Below are positions 35,769 to 45,739 of a stretch of 64,000 nucleotides of DNA, in pieces. This DNA is from JACJXF01 sp038316435 (GTDB taxonomy: Bacteria; Bacteroidota; Bacteroidia; Bacteroidales; GCA-2748055). The position numbers and the translations under genes are program-made. Every line of letters starts with the position of its first letter. Position 1 is the stretch's first letter. The stretch is taken from the NCBI GenBank assembly GCA_038316435.1, contig JBBQAQ010000001.1, positions 124,001 through 188,000 of the forward strand, in the 5' to 3' direction. The notes beneath the pieces were generated by a model, which saw only the letters and a program-made list of their open reading frames with translations, was not told where the DNA came from and searched no databases.

Positions 35769-37266
35769 TAGATAAGTTTTTGCAAGGATGTCTCCATTTT
35801 AGCCATGGTTCTTCGATGAGAGAATCGGCAACATCAGGTCCCCATGTACCTGAAGGATATCCATAAAGAGGAATCGATGAGTCATTTTCCCATGCTTCCA
35901 AAATGGGATTAATGAACTCCCAGGTTGATTCTGCAGCATCACCACGGGCATATAATGTTGAATCGTTAAGCATGCAATCAAGTAATAATCTTTCATATGC
36001 TTCCGGTATTTTTTTATCGGTGAGAGAGGAATAATGAAAATCCATGTTAACATTCTGAACTGTGAACCCAGCTCCTGGTACTTTCATACCAAACTTCATA
36101 AGCAAACCTTCGTCAGGTTGAATTCTTATAACCAATTGGTTGGAATCATTTGGCTGGCCTAGATCATTGCAAAATAGGTGATGTGGAGTTGTTTTATAAT
36201 GAATTACTACTTCAGTGACTCTTGTAGGTAATCTTTTTCCAGTTCTGACATAAAAAGGAACACCACTCCATCTCCAATTATCAATGAAAAACTTCATGGC
36301 AGCATAAGTCTCTGTTTTAGAATCAGGTCTTACTCCTTCCTCTTCTCTGTAGGAAAGAACTTTCTCATTATTTATTGTTGAGCCAAGGTATTGGCCACGA
36401 ATTACATCCGTTCTAATTTTATCCTGGCTTAAATGCCTAATTGATTTAAAGACTTTTAGTGTTTCGTTACGAATGTTAATAGAATCTGCAAGAATTGGTG
36501 GTTCCATTGCTATCAATCCAACCAGTTGCAGTAAATGATTTTGGACCATATCCCTCAATGCTCCTGAGTTATCGTAATATCCACCACGTTTTTCCACACC
36601 AAGAGATTCAGAGCTGGTAATTTCAACATGGTGTATAAAATTTCTATTCCAAATAGGTTCGAAGATATGATTTGAAAACCGTGTTACAAGGATATTCTGA
36701 ACGGTTTCTTTTCCTAGATAATGGTCAATTCTATAGATCTGGTCTTCATTAAAGAAATTTAGTAAATCTCTGTTAAGCTTCTTTGCGGATTGCAAATCAG
36801 TTCCAAAAGGTTTTTCAATAATTAATTTATGTGTCTTCTCATTTAATCCTTGATTTGCCAGAAAGGCTGGTATTTTATCATATAAATTCGGGGGAGTCGC
36901 AAGATAAAAAATGATATTATTATCCAGATTTAAATCAATATTCAATTTCCTGATTTTATCTTTAAGTGCAGAATATGCATCCTGATTAAATGTATCAATT
37001 GAAATGTAGTATAAAAAAGAAAGAAACTTCGTAAGTATTTCTTTGTCTTTAATGTCAGTAATTTTTGAAAATGAAGCAATTGCTGATTTCATATCATCTC
37101 TGAAACTCTCATCTACCATTGGGGTTCTTCCAACTCCCAAAACAGCAAAGTTATTCGGCAAAAGATTTTGTTTCTTTAAGTTAAAAAGCGCAGGTACCAA
37201 TTTTCGACGGGTCAAATCCCCTGAAGCTCCAAAAATTACGATGAGATGATTTGTGTTTGCTTGCAT
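35743..37266 (-). CDS. zwf: Glucose-6-phosphate 1-dehydrogenase
   Basis: First enzyme of the oxidative pentose-phosphate pathway, producing NADPH. I place the start at 37266 (MQANTNHLIVIFGASGDLTRRK), because the 14 residues upstream do not belong to the family and the Rossmann strand should begin close to the N-terminus. GASGDLTRRKL at about 12-22 binds the cofactor, and the catalytic RIDHYLGKE is near 175-183. The 507-aa length fits the family. It overlaps pgl at its 3' end by 26 bp. A longer start at 37308 is possible but less likely. Confidence 0.96.
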   Translation of the reverse strand: MQANTNHLIVIFGASGDLTRRKLVPALFNLKKQNLLPNNFAVLGVGRTPMVDESFRDDMKSAIASFSKITDIKDKEILTKFLSFLYYISIDTFNQDAYSALKDKIRKLNIDLNLDNNIIFYLATPPNLYDKIPAFLANQGLNEKTHKLIIEKPFGTDLQSAKKLNRDLLNFFNEDQIYRIDHYLGKETVQNILVTRFSNHIFEPIWNRNFIHHVEITSSESLGVEKRGGYYDNSGALRDMVQNHLLQLVGLIAMEPPILADSINIRNETLKVFKSIRHLSQDKIRTDVIRGQYLGSTINNEKVLSYREEEGVRPDSKTETYAAMKFFIDNWRWSGVPFYVRTGKRLPTRVTEVVIHYKTTPHHLFCNDLGQPNDSNQLVIRIQPDEGLLMKFGMKVPGAGFTVQNVNMDFHYSSLTDKKIPEAYERLLLDCMLNDSTLYARGDAAESTWEFINPILEAWENDSSIPLYGYPSGTWGPDVADSLIEEPWLKWRHPCKNLSNDGIYCEL

Positions 37267-37361
37267 AAGGTAACAATCAAGGCGTTGAATATAAAACAAA
37301 TATCGCAAATCATTGGGTCAAATCAATAGACTTGCGAATATTATGCATCAGCGAAATTTTA

Positions 37362-38243
37362 TTATTTATGGTCTTGAAAATACTTGGGTACAATAACAGT
37401 GGCTCGCTTAATATTTACTGCTGCAAAAAAGCCCAAGGCTCCATTTGTAAGATTTGTAGAAACATTAGCTGGCGGACCGCTAAACATCGGGTTTGAACCT
37501 CGGAATTCGGTTTGAGCTTCTATAATAAAGTTGAAATAATCCTTTGAAATCCCATACATTTCAAAAACTATAGTATCTCCAGCAACAACTTTTTCATCTG
37601 GTTTTGCATCATCTAAATATTGCACTGCAATCCCGTTTGTATAGCTTCCATTGAAAAGAATATCATTTTGAGCAATTATTTCAGAAAGAGAATCTGTTTG
37701 TAACAACCCATTTTTCATTGTTTTAAACGCATAGTAATCAATTGTTTCAGCTGGGTCCTGAGCATATAATAGAATTTCACTACCTTGAAAAAACGGGTAA
37801 TCTGCATGGTTAAGCTGGATAGAATCCAATGCTCCTAAAAATGGCAAAACAGAAATTGCATGATATGACTCCTTTGCTCCGTCCTTATCTATGTCAACTT
37901 GATCAATACTTAAATGATAGGTTCTTCCCGGAACACCATAATAATCAGGAGGGGTTTCGTATCGTCCGGAATTCAATGGGTTCTCAGAAAGGCTTATTTC
38001 TGTTACACTATCGTTTATTTTCACAATAGCACCTGAAACTGATTCCGCTGGTTTATTGTAAAAATAGTTTGCAGATCGGGTTAAACGGATTACATGAATT
38101 GTTGTATCGGTAGATATTTCTCCAAAAACTATTAATCTGGAGTAACTATTGCTTAGTTCAATATCAATCGGTTCAGTACAAGAAAAAAGGGATGTTGCTA
38201 TAAATGAAGTGACTAATGCTATATTTTTAAAATGAATTTTCAT
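37362..38243 (-). CDS. DUF4249 domain lipoprotein
   Basis: A 293-aa lipoprotein: signal peptide with lipobox LFSC, C22. The body is mostly beta-rich, with the family's opening CTEPIDIELSNSYSRLIVFGEISTD and the internal GAIVKINDS, PGRTYHLSI and VVAGDTIVFEMYGIS segments. DUF4249 genes are regularly paired with a TonB-dependent receptor in Bacteroidota, and here only 2 bp separate it from the receptor upstream. It is probably the surface-exposed partner that helps capture the receptor's ligand. The ligand is unknown. Confidence 0.87.
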   Translation of the reverse strand: MKIHFKNIALVTSFIATSLFSCTEPIDIELSNSYSRLIVFGEISTDTTIHVIRLTRSANYFYNKPAESVSGAIVKINDSVTEISLSENPLNSGRYETPPDYYGVPGRTYHLSIDQVDIDKDGAKESYHAISVLPFLGALDSIQLNHADYPFFQGSEILLYAQDPAETIDYYAFKTMKNGLLQTDSLSEIIAQNDILFNGSYTNGIAVQYLDDAKPDEKVVAGDTIVFEMYGISKDYFNFIIEAQTEFRGSNPMFSGPPANVSTNLTNGALGFFAAVNIKRATVIVPKYFQDHK

Positions 38244-38245
38244 TT

Positions 38246-40597
38246 CTAGAATTTAAAATTGTAAGTAATTGATGGAATAAAGGAAAAAAGATATGTCATT
38301 TCAGCCCTAGTTATTTCTGGATTTGTTTCATCCTGAGTAAAATTTATAGACCATGCATTATGTCTTCCATAGACGTTATATACCGAAAAATTCCATTCAC
38401 TTTGCCATTTTTTTCCTGGTTTTGGCGTTTTCGCATAGGTTAAAGACAGATCAAGGCGATGATAATCAGGCATTCTATATTCGTTTCTATTACTATAAAC
38501 CGGAATTACGGCGCCTAAAACTTCATATCGACCAGTAGGAAAAGTTACAGGATTTCCAGTTGAATAAACCCAGTTTAAACCTAACTGAATATTCTCAATT
38601 ATAGGATAATTTAATACGATGGAAATGTTATGAGGTTTATCATAGGGTGCCGCATAAGGGTTATTATTATTTATTCCCTGAATTGTTCGTGACGTTTTTG
38701 AAAGTGTATAGCCTACCCAGCCATTTACTTTTTCCATATTGAGTTTAACTAAAAACTCAAGTCCTGTTGACCATGATTCTCCAATTCTGGTTTCACCTTC
38801 TAATTTTGGATTAAGCAGCAGAGCAGCATGATCTTTGAAATCAATTGTGTTATGCATTTTTTTGTAATACCCTTCTATTGATGTTTCAATAGTATTATTT
38901 CTAAAATTACGAAAAACACCTATTGATAACTGATCTGAAATCTGAGGTTTGATATTTTTACTTGCCGGAAACCAAATATCCAATGGAGTTCCAGCGGTTG
39001 AGTTCTGAGCAAGCTGAACGTATTGCCGAGTTCTGGAATAGGAACTTTTTATTGAAGTAGATTCGGAAATAAGGAAAGTTATTCCTAATCTTGGCTCCAA
39101 TCCTCCATAATTGTTAAAAAAGTCACCTGATTTATATACAGTTGAATCGATCGAAATAAAGTTTTCATCAAAATTATAGACAGTTGCTTTTCCAAAATTC
39201 TGAAAAGCCGAAAATCTAAGACCGGATTTAATAGAAATTCTCTCACTGATTTTGTTTTCGGCCATGAGATAAATTCCATGTTCAAGTGCATAACTGTCAG
39301 GCAGAACAAACTTTGAAAAGAAAGCATCTGATCCGATTCCTTGAGCAGTTCCTGGCAGGAAGTGATGATAAGTTGTAATTTCGCCGAATTTTAAAGTGTT
39401 ATTTGGATTAATGTAAAAAATAAAGTCGGCCTTTATACTATGATCTTTAAGATTGGATTTCCACTCGAAAGCCTCTGGTCGCCCTTCAGGAGTAGCGAGT
39501 TTATAATCATAATTTGAATGAATTAGCGTAAGATTGCTGAATAACTGGCTATTGAATAAATGATTCCATCTAATAGTGACAGTACTGTTTCCGTAATCCA
39601 TTCCAGCAAACTCACTTTTAAAGACATCCCTGCCTGCGTAGGCAGACAAAAAAATCCTGTTATTGTCATTTATGATATGATTTACTTTTGCATTTAAATC
39701 ATAAAAATGAATTTTATTCTTTCTGATATCTGGATTACTTGCCAATGGTAAAAAAATATCCGCATACATTCTTCGCCCTGCAATAATGAATGATGTTTTA
39801 TCCTTTATAATTGGGCCTTCAATAGTTAGGCGACTTGATATTGCTCCAATCCCACCGGTTGCCGAGAATTTTTTCGAGTTCCCGTCTTTCATTCGAACAT
39901 CCAGCAAGGAAGATAATCGGCCGCCTGTACTTGCTGGAATATCTCCTTTATATAATTTAGCATCTTTAATTGCATCATTATTAAAAACCGAGAAGAATCC
40001 CATAAGATGTGATGCGTTATAAACAGTCGCCTCATCAAGTAATATAAGATTTTGATCACTTGCACCTCCTCTTACACTGAATCCTGAGGATCCTTCTGAA
40101 GTTGATGCAACACCAGGCAAAAGCTGGATAGCTTTAATAACGTCTACCTCACCCATGAATGCAGGAATTCTCCGAATGGATTGAATCGGCAACTGGTTGG
40201 TTCCCATTTCCAGTGAGCTGACATTATCATTCTTTTTAATCCGGGAAATTTGAACCTCTTCGAGTAGTTTCGTAGCCGGCACTAGTTCAATATCTAATAC
40301 CAGGTTGGAATTCAAGGATACTTTTCGTTCAAAAATTTCGAAACCAACATAAGAAACTCCGATGGTGTAACTTCCAGGCATAATGCTTATAGAATAATAC
40401 CCATAAGAATTTGTTATTGCACCTGTGCCTAGTTCCTTGATGTAAACACTTGCAGCAATCAGAATTTCCCCGGAAGATGAATCGTTTACATGTCCGGAAA
40501 TGCTAAAAGTCTTGGGTGGTTCCTCACTATAATTAGTTGTCGCTAATAAACTAGCTGACAAGATAATAAGGGAAACAAATATGAAAATTCGCATCAT
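38246..40597 (-). CDS. TonB-dependent receptor with carboxypeptidase-regulatory-like N-domain
   Basis: Outer-membrane active importer of 783 aa. The order is signal peptide (1-19), CarboxypepD_reg-like beta-sandwich (about 32-112, ISGHVNDSSSGEILIAASV), plug domain (about 135-235, with GVASTSEGSSGFSVRGGASDQNLILLDEATVYN), and a beta-barrel ending in SITYNFKF with terminal Phe. The SVRGGASDQNLILLDEA plug is shared by the receptors paired with DUF4249. It forms an operon with the lipoprotein 2 bp downstream. No SusD-like gene is present, so this is not a glycan SusCD pair. A metal-siderophore or peptide ligand is possible. Confidence 0.92.
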   Translation of the reverse strand: MMRIFIFVSLIILSASLLATTNYSEEPPKTFSISGHVNDSSSGEILIAASVYIKELGTGAITNSYGYYSISIMPGSYTIGVSYVGFEIFERKVSLNSNLVLDIELVPATKLLEEVQISRIKKNDNVSSLEMGTNQLPIQSIRRIPAFMGEVDVIKAIQLLPGVASTSEGSSGFSVRGGASDQNLILLDEATVYNASHLMGFFSVFNNDAIKDAKLYKGDIPASTGGRLSSLLDVRMKDGNSKKFSATGGIGAISSRLTIEGPIIKDKTSFIIAGRRMYADIFLPLASNPDIRKNKIHFYDLNAKVNHIINDNNRIFLSAYAGRDVFKSEFAGMDYGNSTVTIRWNHLFNSQLFSNLTLIHSNYDYKLATPEGRPEAFEWKSNLKDHSIKADFIFYINPNNTLKFGEITTYHHFLPGTAQGIGSDAFFSKFVLPDSYALEHGIYLMAENKISERISIKSGLRFSAFQNFGKATVYNFDENFISIDSTVYKSGDFFNNYGGLEPRLGITFLISESTSIKSSYSRTRQYVQLAQNSTAGTPLDIWFPASKNIKPQISDQLSIGVFRNFRNNTIETSIEGYYKKMHNTIDFKDHAALLLNPKLEGETRIGESWSTGLEFLVKLNMEKVNGWVGYTLSKTSRTIQGINNNNPYAAPYDKPHNISIVLNYPIIENIQLGLNWVYSTGNPVTFPTGRYEVLGAVIPVYSNRNEYRMPDYHRLDLSLTYAKTPKPGKKWQSEWNFSVYNVYGRHNAWSINFTQDETNPEITRAEMTYLFSFIPSITYNFKF

Positions 40598-40716
40598 AAG
40601 CTCAAAATGAAAATGTTAAAATCTGTCAGATGTCTTCAAATCTTATGCCATGACGCTCTCATTAATATTAAGGAATAGTTAATATATGATGCGAGTCTGT
40701 AAATCTCACTAAAAAA

Positions 40717-43182
40717 CTAGAATCCTCCCGAAGAATCATCCATATTCATTTTAGATTCATCGGATTTACGTTCCTGACTTTTAAAGTTATTTAGTTTATA
40801 ACTTAATGTAAGAGTAACTACCTGATGTTCTCTTTCGAATTTCATCGTATTGTTTAGCGTTGAGCTATATGCGCTAAATTCGTGTTTCATAGTTCCAAAA
40901 ATATCCTGTACTGACAATGTTGCCGATAATTTTCTATCAAGAAAATCCTGTCTGTATGCAAGATTTGCAAAATAAAATGCACCTCTGTTTCCCTGAGCAG
41001 TAACTGAAGGTCCATTATACATTACATTAACCTGAAATCTGGATTTTGTTGACAGAAAGAAAGATGTATTAAGTCTCATATCCCAATTATTAGATTCTTT
41101 TGTAACATCCTGACCATCAATAACACCATCAAGCCAATATTTATAAATATTTAAACTGGAATTAAGGTTTAGCCATTTTTTCACTGTAAGATTCAGCATA
41201 AATTCACCTCCAAGTGAATTGTCGCTATTTATATTTTTTGAAGTCATAATCACTACACCTGGAAGCAAAGGATCCTGATAGATTAACCTTGTTATGAGAT
41301 TTTGTGTATTTCTATAATAAGATTCAACAACGAAAAATGATTTTGCGAAGTTTTTCTGGTAACTTAATTCGAAAGAGTTTACATATTCAGGCTGAAGTTC
41401 CGGATTACCTTCTCGAAGAGTATATGAATTCATGTATGTTCGGAACGGTTCGAGGTTCCCACCTCCCGGACGATTAATCCTCCGGCTATAAGATGTCAAA
41501 ACCTGCTGTTGGCCTGAGAATTGCCGGCTTAAATGTGCACTTGGAAAAAAGTCTAATCTCTCAAGGGTATATGGGGTAGATACTTTGTCCTTGCTAATAT
41601 TTCGGTTAGTATATTCAGCTCTCAATCCTAATTTGTATTCAAATTTCCCGATTTTATCAGAATAGGTCGCATATGCTGCTTGAATATTACGTTTAAAATA
41701 ATTACCACTACTATATGTCATATTTTTTGTCCAGGAATCCGTATCAGGGTCATAATCTTCAAAAAGGTACTCTTCTGTTTCTTTGTCGAGGCGCATCTGA
41801 TAACCTGCTTCCAATAAGCCATTTGAAAAAATAGGCCTTGTATAATCAATATTTAATCTGAATTCTTTTTCATCCCCAATTTCCCCTGATCTGACTCTGA
41901 CAACCGGTAAAGAATCTATTATTATAAACAATGGGTTAGTTGGATATTCATTTTCCATGTCAACATCATTTCCATTTTCATTTTGATAACTAACTGACGC
42001 TTGCAATTCATGTTGTGGCTTATCAAATTTAAAGGTGTAATTTGCATTTAGATTGTAGTAATCCCCTCCGCGGGTTGCGATAGCCTCAGCTAAATTGTAT
42101 ATATCAAAGGATGATGGTGAGGTATAGGAATGCATATCCGCAAACATTTCTGAATTATGGCCATGATTTCCAAAATCGCCCGAGACGGAAAGAGTTGATT
42201 TTTGATTTAAGTAAATGTCAAGTCCCATTTTAAATACGAGACCGTTTCTTGAATTATTTCGGTTTCCATTTATAGATACCATTTGAGAAGTATCAGAATT
42301 TGGATTCATTTGTCGTAAGGAATTCATGGAACCAAAATTTTTGTTATTCTGATAATCTATTCCACCGAAGACATTAAATGCCTTTGTTTTGTAAGAAAGA
42401 AGGAAGTCTCCTGAGTACTTTTCCTTAGTACCCACTGATGTATTAAATATCCCTGACAAACCTTGCAATGAATTTTTCTTGGTTACTATATTAATTATTC
42501 CTGCCATTCCATCAGGATCAAACTTTGCTGAGGGATTTGTGATAATTTCTATATTTTGAATTGAGGTAGCAGGAATTTGCTGAAGGGCATCATTTCCAGC
42601 CAAAGGTGAAGGTCTACCATCGATCAATACTGTGAAATTACTACTTCCTCTTAAACTAACATTTCCATCAATATCGACAGTAACTGAAGGAGTATTCTGC
42701 AATACATCAGCAGCAGAGCCTCCTGCCGCATTTAGGTCCTGAGAAACATTAATCACTTTTCTGTCAATTTTATACTCAACCCTGTTCTGGGTTGCAACAA
42801 CCTCTAATTCATCAAGGTTTTGGGAGGTTGATTTAAGGTTTAAAACGCCAACATCTATCAGAGTTTTTCTTTCAGAAATTATTATTTCGTTTACAAATAA
42901 CTTTTCATATCCCATAAAATTTGCGATCAGGAAATATTTACCATCTGGGAGACTTTTTATTGAAAAACTACCGTCGTTTGCGGAAATTGTTCCGGTTATC
43001 AGACTTGAATCAATTGCATTATAAACTGCAATACTAGAAAACTCCATTGGTTTGGAGATATTTGCATCAAAAACTCTTCCTTTGATTACACCATCTTTTG
43101 GTAATTCATTTACAGGAGAAGGTTGTGCTGTTATTATTAAAGTGACAAAGATTAGTAGGCTAAAGATTATTGAGTGCTTCAT
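40717..43182 (-). CDS. Outer-membrane receptor, TonB-dependent type with OMP_b-brl_3 barrel
   Basis: An 821-aa outer-membrane protein with signal peptide (1-19), carboxypeptidase-regulatory-like domain (about 32-115), plug (about 135-230, SAADVLQNTPSVTVDIDGNVSLRGSSN and VLIDGRPSP) and a long barrel with aromatic periodicity (SYSRRINRPGGGNLEPF, NPELQPEYVNSFELSYQKNF). This combination marks the OMP_b-brl_3 family of Bacteroidota. The C-terminal tail beyond the barrel is hydrophilic (SDESKMNMDDSSGGF), unlike the aromatic end of the neighbouring receptor. The gene is 119 bp from the next receptor on the same strand; the ligand is unknown. Confidence 0.9.
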   Translation of the reverse strand: MKHSIIFSLLIFVTLIITAQPSPVNELPKDGVIKGRVFDANISKPMEFSSIAVYNAIDSSLITGTISANDGSFSIKSLPDGKYFLIANFMGYEKLFVNEIIISERKTLIDVGVLNLKSTSQNLDELEVVATQNRVEYKIDRKVINVSQDLNAAGGSAADVLQNTPSVTVDIDGNVSLRGSSNFTVLIDGRPSPLAGNDALQQIPATSIQNIEIITNPSAKFDPDGMAGIINIVTKKNSLQGLSGIFNTSVGTKEKYSGDFLLSYKTKAFNVFGGIDYQNNKNFGSMNSLRQMNPNSDTSQMVSINGNRNNSRNGLVFKMGLDIYLNQKSTLSVSGDFGNHGHNSEMFADMHSYTSPSSFDIYNLAEAIATRGGDYYNLNANYTFKFDKPQHELQASVSYQNENGNDVDMENEYPTNPLFIIIDSLPVVRVRSGEIGDEKEFRLNIDYTRPIFSNGLLEAGYQMRLDKETEEYLFEDYDPDTDSWTKNMTYSSGNYFKRNIQAAYATYSDKIGKFEYKLGLRAEYTNRNISKDKVSTPYTLERLDFFPSAHLSRQFSGQQQVLTSYSRRINRPGGGNLEPFRTYMNSYTLREGNPELQPEYVNSFELSYQKNFAKSFFVVESYYRNTQNLITRLIYQDPLLPGVVIMTSKNINSDNSLGGEFMLNLTVKKWLNLNSSLNIYKYWLDGVIDGQDVTKESNNWDMRLNTSFFLSTKSRFQVNVMYNGPSVTAQGNRGAFYFANLAYRQDFLDRKLSATLSVQDIFGTMKHEFSAYSSTLNNTMKFEREHQVVTLTLSYKLNNFKSQERKSDESKMNMDDSSGGF

Positions 43183-43283
43183 TTTATAATAATATTTATT
43201 AGTGTTTACCTGCTTTAGACAATCGCATTTAAAATTATATTCAACATTAATTGTTAAAAAATGTTTAAAATATTGAAGACGCT

Positions 43284-43329
43284 AAATAAAAAATGGAGAT
43301 CAATGCGAAAAAGATCCCATTAATCTCCA
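43284..43329 (-). terminator. Intrinsic terminator of leuA
   Basis: On the minus strand TGGAGATTAATG pairs with CATTGATCTCCA (one mismatch) around a 12-nt loop, followed by ATTTTTTATT. It lies directly past the leuA stop. Confidence 0.85.
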
Positions 43330-43346
43330 CTTAAATAAACACTGAA

Positions 43347-44846
43347 TTATTTTACCTGGCTTAATGCATCTATAAAGGCTTCAACAGAAGCTGTGATTAT
43401 ATCAGTGGATGCAGAGAAACCGTAATACATAATCCCTTTATTTTCAACCTGAATATGAACTTTTCCCAAGTCATCGCTTCCGCGTGTAATAGCCTGAATT
43501 AGAAATTCCTCCAGTTTAGCCTTTTTAGTAATAATTTGTCTAACGGCAGCAAATGCAGCATCGATCGGGCCATTTCCGGTAGCGCTGGCGGTGTGTTGAA
43601 CACCAAGTAAATTAAGAGTTACTGTAGCCATCGGAACAGTACCTTTTCCTGATAATACCTGAAGTGCAACGAGAGAGATTGGCAAATCTTCAGCTTTAAC
43701 CTCTTTACCGGCAAGAATTTTCAGATCATCATCGGTTATATCCTTTTTCCGGTCGGCAAGGGTGATAAACTGCTCATAAATATGCTCCAGCTTTTCTTTT
43801 GTAAATTTATACCCAAGTCTCTCTAGTCGGTGTTTCAGGGCAGCTCTTCCACTTCTTGCAGTAAGAATAATACCGGATTCATTGACTCCCACAGACTTTG
43901 GATCGATAATTTCGTAGTTTTCACGGTTTTTAAGAACTCCATCCTGATGAATGCCAGAAGAATGAGCAAAAGCATTTCTACCTACAATAGCTTTATTAGG
44001 TTGAACCGGCATTCTCATGAGAGTAGAAATTAGCCGACTGGTTTTGTAAATCTGTTTGGAATTAATATCTGTATACAATCCCAGATGTTTTCTACTTTTC
44101 AATATCATTACAACCTCTTCAAGAGAAGTATTACCAGCTCTTTCACCAATTCCATTTATTGTTACTTCTACCTGTCTAGCACCATTAATAACACCTGAAA
44201 TTGTATTTGCAGTTGCCATACCAAGGTCGTTATGACAATGGGTTGAAATAATAACATCATTAATTCCTTCAACATTATCTATTAAGTATTTGATTTTTTT
44301 CCCAAATTCCTCAGGTAATGTATAGCCAGTTGTATCGGGAATATTAATTACAGTAGCTCCAGCACGAATAACTTCTTGAACGACCTGAGCGAGAAATTTA
44401 TTATCTGTTCGTCCAGCATCTTCGGCATAGAATTCAACGTCATCAACAAAGTTTCGTGCGTATTTAACGGCTTCAATAGCTCTCTCGATAATACCCTCGG
44501 GAGTGCTCATAAGCTTATGATATATATGATAATATGAAGTTCCAATTCCCGTATGAATTCTTCCTCTTTTGGCATATTTTAATGCTTCTGCAGCCACTTC
44601 GATATCCTTTTTCACTGCCCTTGTAAGTGCGCAAATTATAGGATTTGTTACTGCTTTGGATATTTCAACAACAGAATTAAAATCTCCCGGACTTGAAATT
44701 GGAAAACCAGCTTCAATAATATCAACACCTAAAACTTCAAGTGCTTTTGCCACTTCAATTTTTTCCACAGTATTAAGTTGACAACCCGGAACCTGTTCAC
44801 CATCCCTAAGGGTAGTGTCGAATACATAAACTTTATCTTTTGCCAT
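43347..44846 (-). CDS. leuA: 2-isopropylmalate synthase (LeuA-type)
   Basis: Condenses acetyl-CoA with 2-oxoisovalerate in leucine synthesis. The 499-aa protein has the HMGL-like TIM barrel, with FDTTLRDGEQVPGCQ near 9-23, the metal-binding STHCHNDLGMATANT near 205 and the GIGERAGNTSLEE motif near 236. A C-terminal LeuA dimer/regulatory domain (about 370-497) is present. The related enzyme (R)-citramalate synthase shares these motifs, so substrate choice is not fully certain. The gene is monocistronic with its own terminator; no other leu or ilv genes lie in the window. Confidence 0.9.
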   Translation of the reverse strand: MAKDKVYVFDTTLRDGEQVPGCQLNTVEKIEVAKALEVLGVDIIEAGFPISSPGDFNSVVEISKAVTNPIICALTRAVKKDIEVAAEALKYAKRGRIHTGIGTSYYHIYHKLMSTPEGIIERAIEAVKYARNFVDDVEFYAEDAGRTDNKFLAQVVQEVIRAGATVINIPDTTGYTLPEEFGKKIKYLIDNVEGINDVIISTHCHNDLGMATANTISGVINGARQVEVTINGIGERAGNTSLEEVVMILKSRKHLGLYTDINSKQIYKTSRLISTLMRMPVQPNKAIVGRNAFAHSSGIHQDGVLKNRENYEIIDPKSVGVNESGIILTARSGRAALKHRLERLGYKFTKEKLEHIYEQFITLADRKKDITDDDLKILAGKEVKAEDLPISLVALQVLSGKGTVPMATVTLNLLGVQHTASATGNGPIDAAFAAVRQIITKKAKLEEFLIQAITRGSDDLGKVHIQVENKGIMYYGFSASTDIITASVEAFIDALSQVK

Positions 44847-45221
44847 TATTGGTAATATTTTAATTAAAACAGAGGATTAAACTCTCTGCGTTAAGAAATT
44901 TGATTACAAAACAAGTAATATTTTTTTTATTCCTTGCAATATTCGTATAATATTTATCAACCTTTTACTATATATCTTACAGATTGAAAGTTTTAGGCCA
45001 ATAAAACAGATAAAATGTAACAAATTGAAAGTTAACGCCATTTTTTATTGTTATGACTTGTATTCCTCAAGATAAAAAAAGTCATTATTGGAGAAATTTA
45101 ATAAACTTGAAAATGTGTAAAATCAAAAAAAGATCCATATCATATCCCAATAAAATATGAAATGGATCTAAATTTAAATATATCAACGAGATGTAATTCC
45201 TAAAATGCTGAAAGAAAATAA
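44847..45221. other. Intergenic region between leuA and the flavodoxin gene
   Basis: 375 bp of AT-rich DNA without a plausible gene. The right part holds the flavodoxin terminator at 45122-45170. The left part should hold the leuA promoter, but I do not see a convincing TAnnTTTG box with a -33 partner, nor a leucine-rich leader peptide or T-box. Confidence 0.6.
45122..45170 (-). terminator. Intrinsic terminator of the E2-E1-flavodoxin operon
   Basis: On the minus strand TAGATCCAT... pairs with ATGGATCT with an imperfect upper stem, followed by a run of seven T. It lies about 50 bp past the flavodoxin stop. Confidence 0.8.
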
Positions 45222-45728
45222 TTATTCAAACTCTCTTTTTAATTGTTCGACCCAATTTGAAACTCTCTCTTTATTTTTTGTTCCCTGATTTTCATAATCA
45301 ATAGCTAAACCTTTGAACTGATTACCAGCTAGTGCCAGAGAAGATTCAAACGTATACCCTTCAATAGAGGTGAAACCGACAATAGTACCTTGACAGCTTT
45401 CAATTATATCATACATCAGACCAACACCATCAATAAAATTTTCCCCATAATTTTTCTGATCTCCCAAACCAAAAATTGCAATTTTTTTGTCTTTTAAATC
45501 AATTTCTTCCAGATCGGGAATAAACTCATCCCAATAATTGGGTAATTCACCGTCAAACCAAGTTGGAACACCCAGAATAAGATTATCAAAGGATGTAAAA
45601 ACTTCCTTAGTAAGGGTCTCAGCGTTTATCATCTCAACGAGGTCAACTCCGAAAGCTTCTTTGATCTTTTCTGCAATTTTACCCGTTTTGACTGTATTAA
45701 AACTATATATTATGGCAATCTTTTTCAT
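45222..45728 (-). CDS. fldA: Long-chain flavodoxin
   Basis: A 168-aa FMN-binding electron carrier of the long-chain type. The phosphate loop is SFNTVKTGKIAE near 10-21, where the classical form is S/T-x-T-G-x-T; FMN-stacking loops lie in GVPTWFDGELPNYWDEF (near 53-69) and FGLGDQKNYGENFIDG (near 85-100). The ISEDVSWD-type C-terminus is replaced by KERVSNWVEQLKREFE. It is 11 bp after the E1 gene in an operon for 2-oxoacid oxidation, so it may carry electrons in related metabolism, though flavodoxins serve many partners. Confidence 0.92.
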   Translation of the reverse strand: MKKIAIIYSFNTVKTGKIAEKIKEAFGVDLVEMINAETLTKEVFTSFDNLILGVPTWFDGELPNYWDEFIPDLEEIDLKDKKIAIFGLGDQKNYGENFIDGVGLMYDIIESCQGTIVGFTSIEGYTFESSLALAGNQFKGLAIDYENQGTKNKERVSNWVEQLKREFE

Positions 45729-45739
45729 TATTCGAGTGA

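Noticed and set aside
37362..43182. Polysaccharide utilisation locus
   Set aside because: Two TonB-type receptors and a DUF4249 lipoprotein are present, but there is no SusD homologue, glycoside hydrolase or hybrid two-component regulator.
43347..44846. leuA control by a leucine leader peptide or T-box
   Set aside because: No leucine-codon run, specifier loop or antiterminator pair is visible in the 375 bp upstream.
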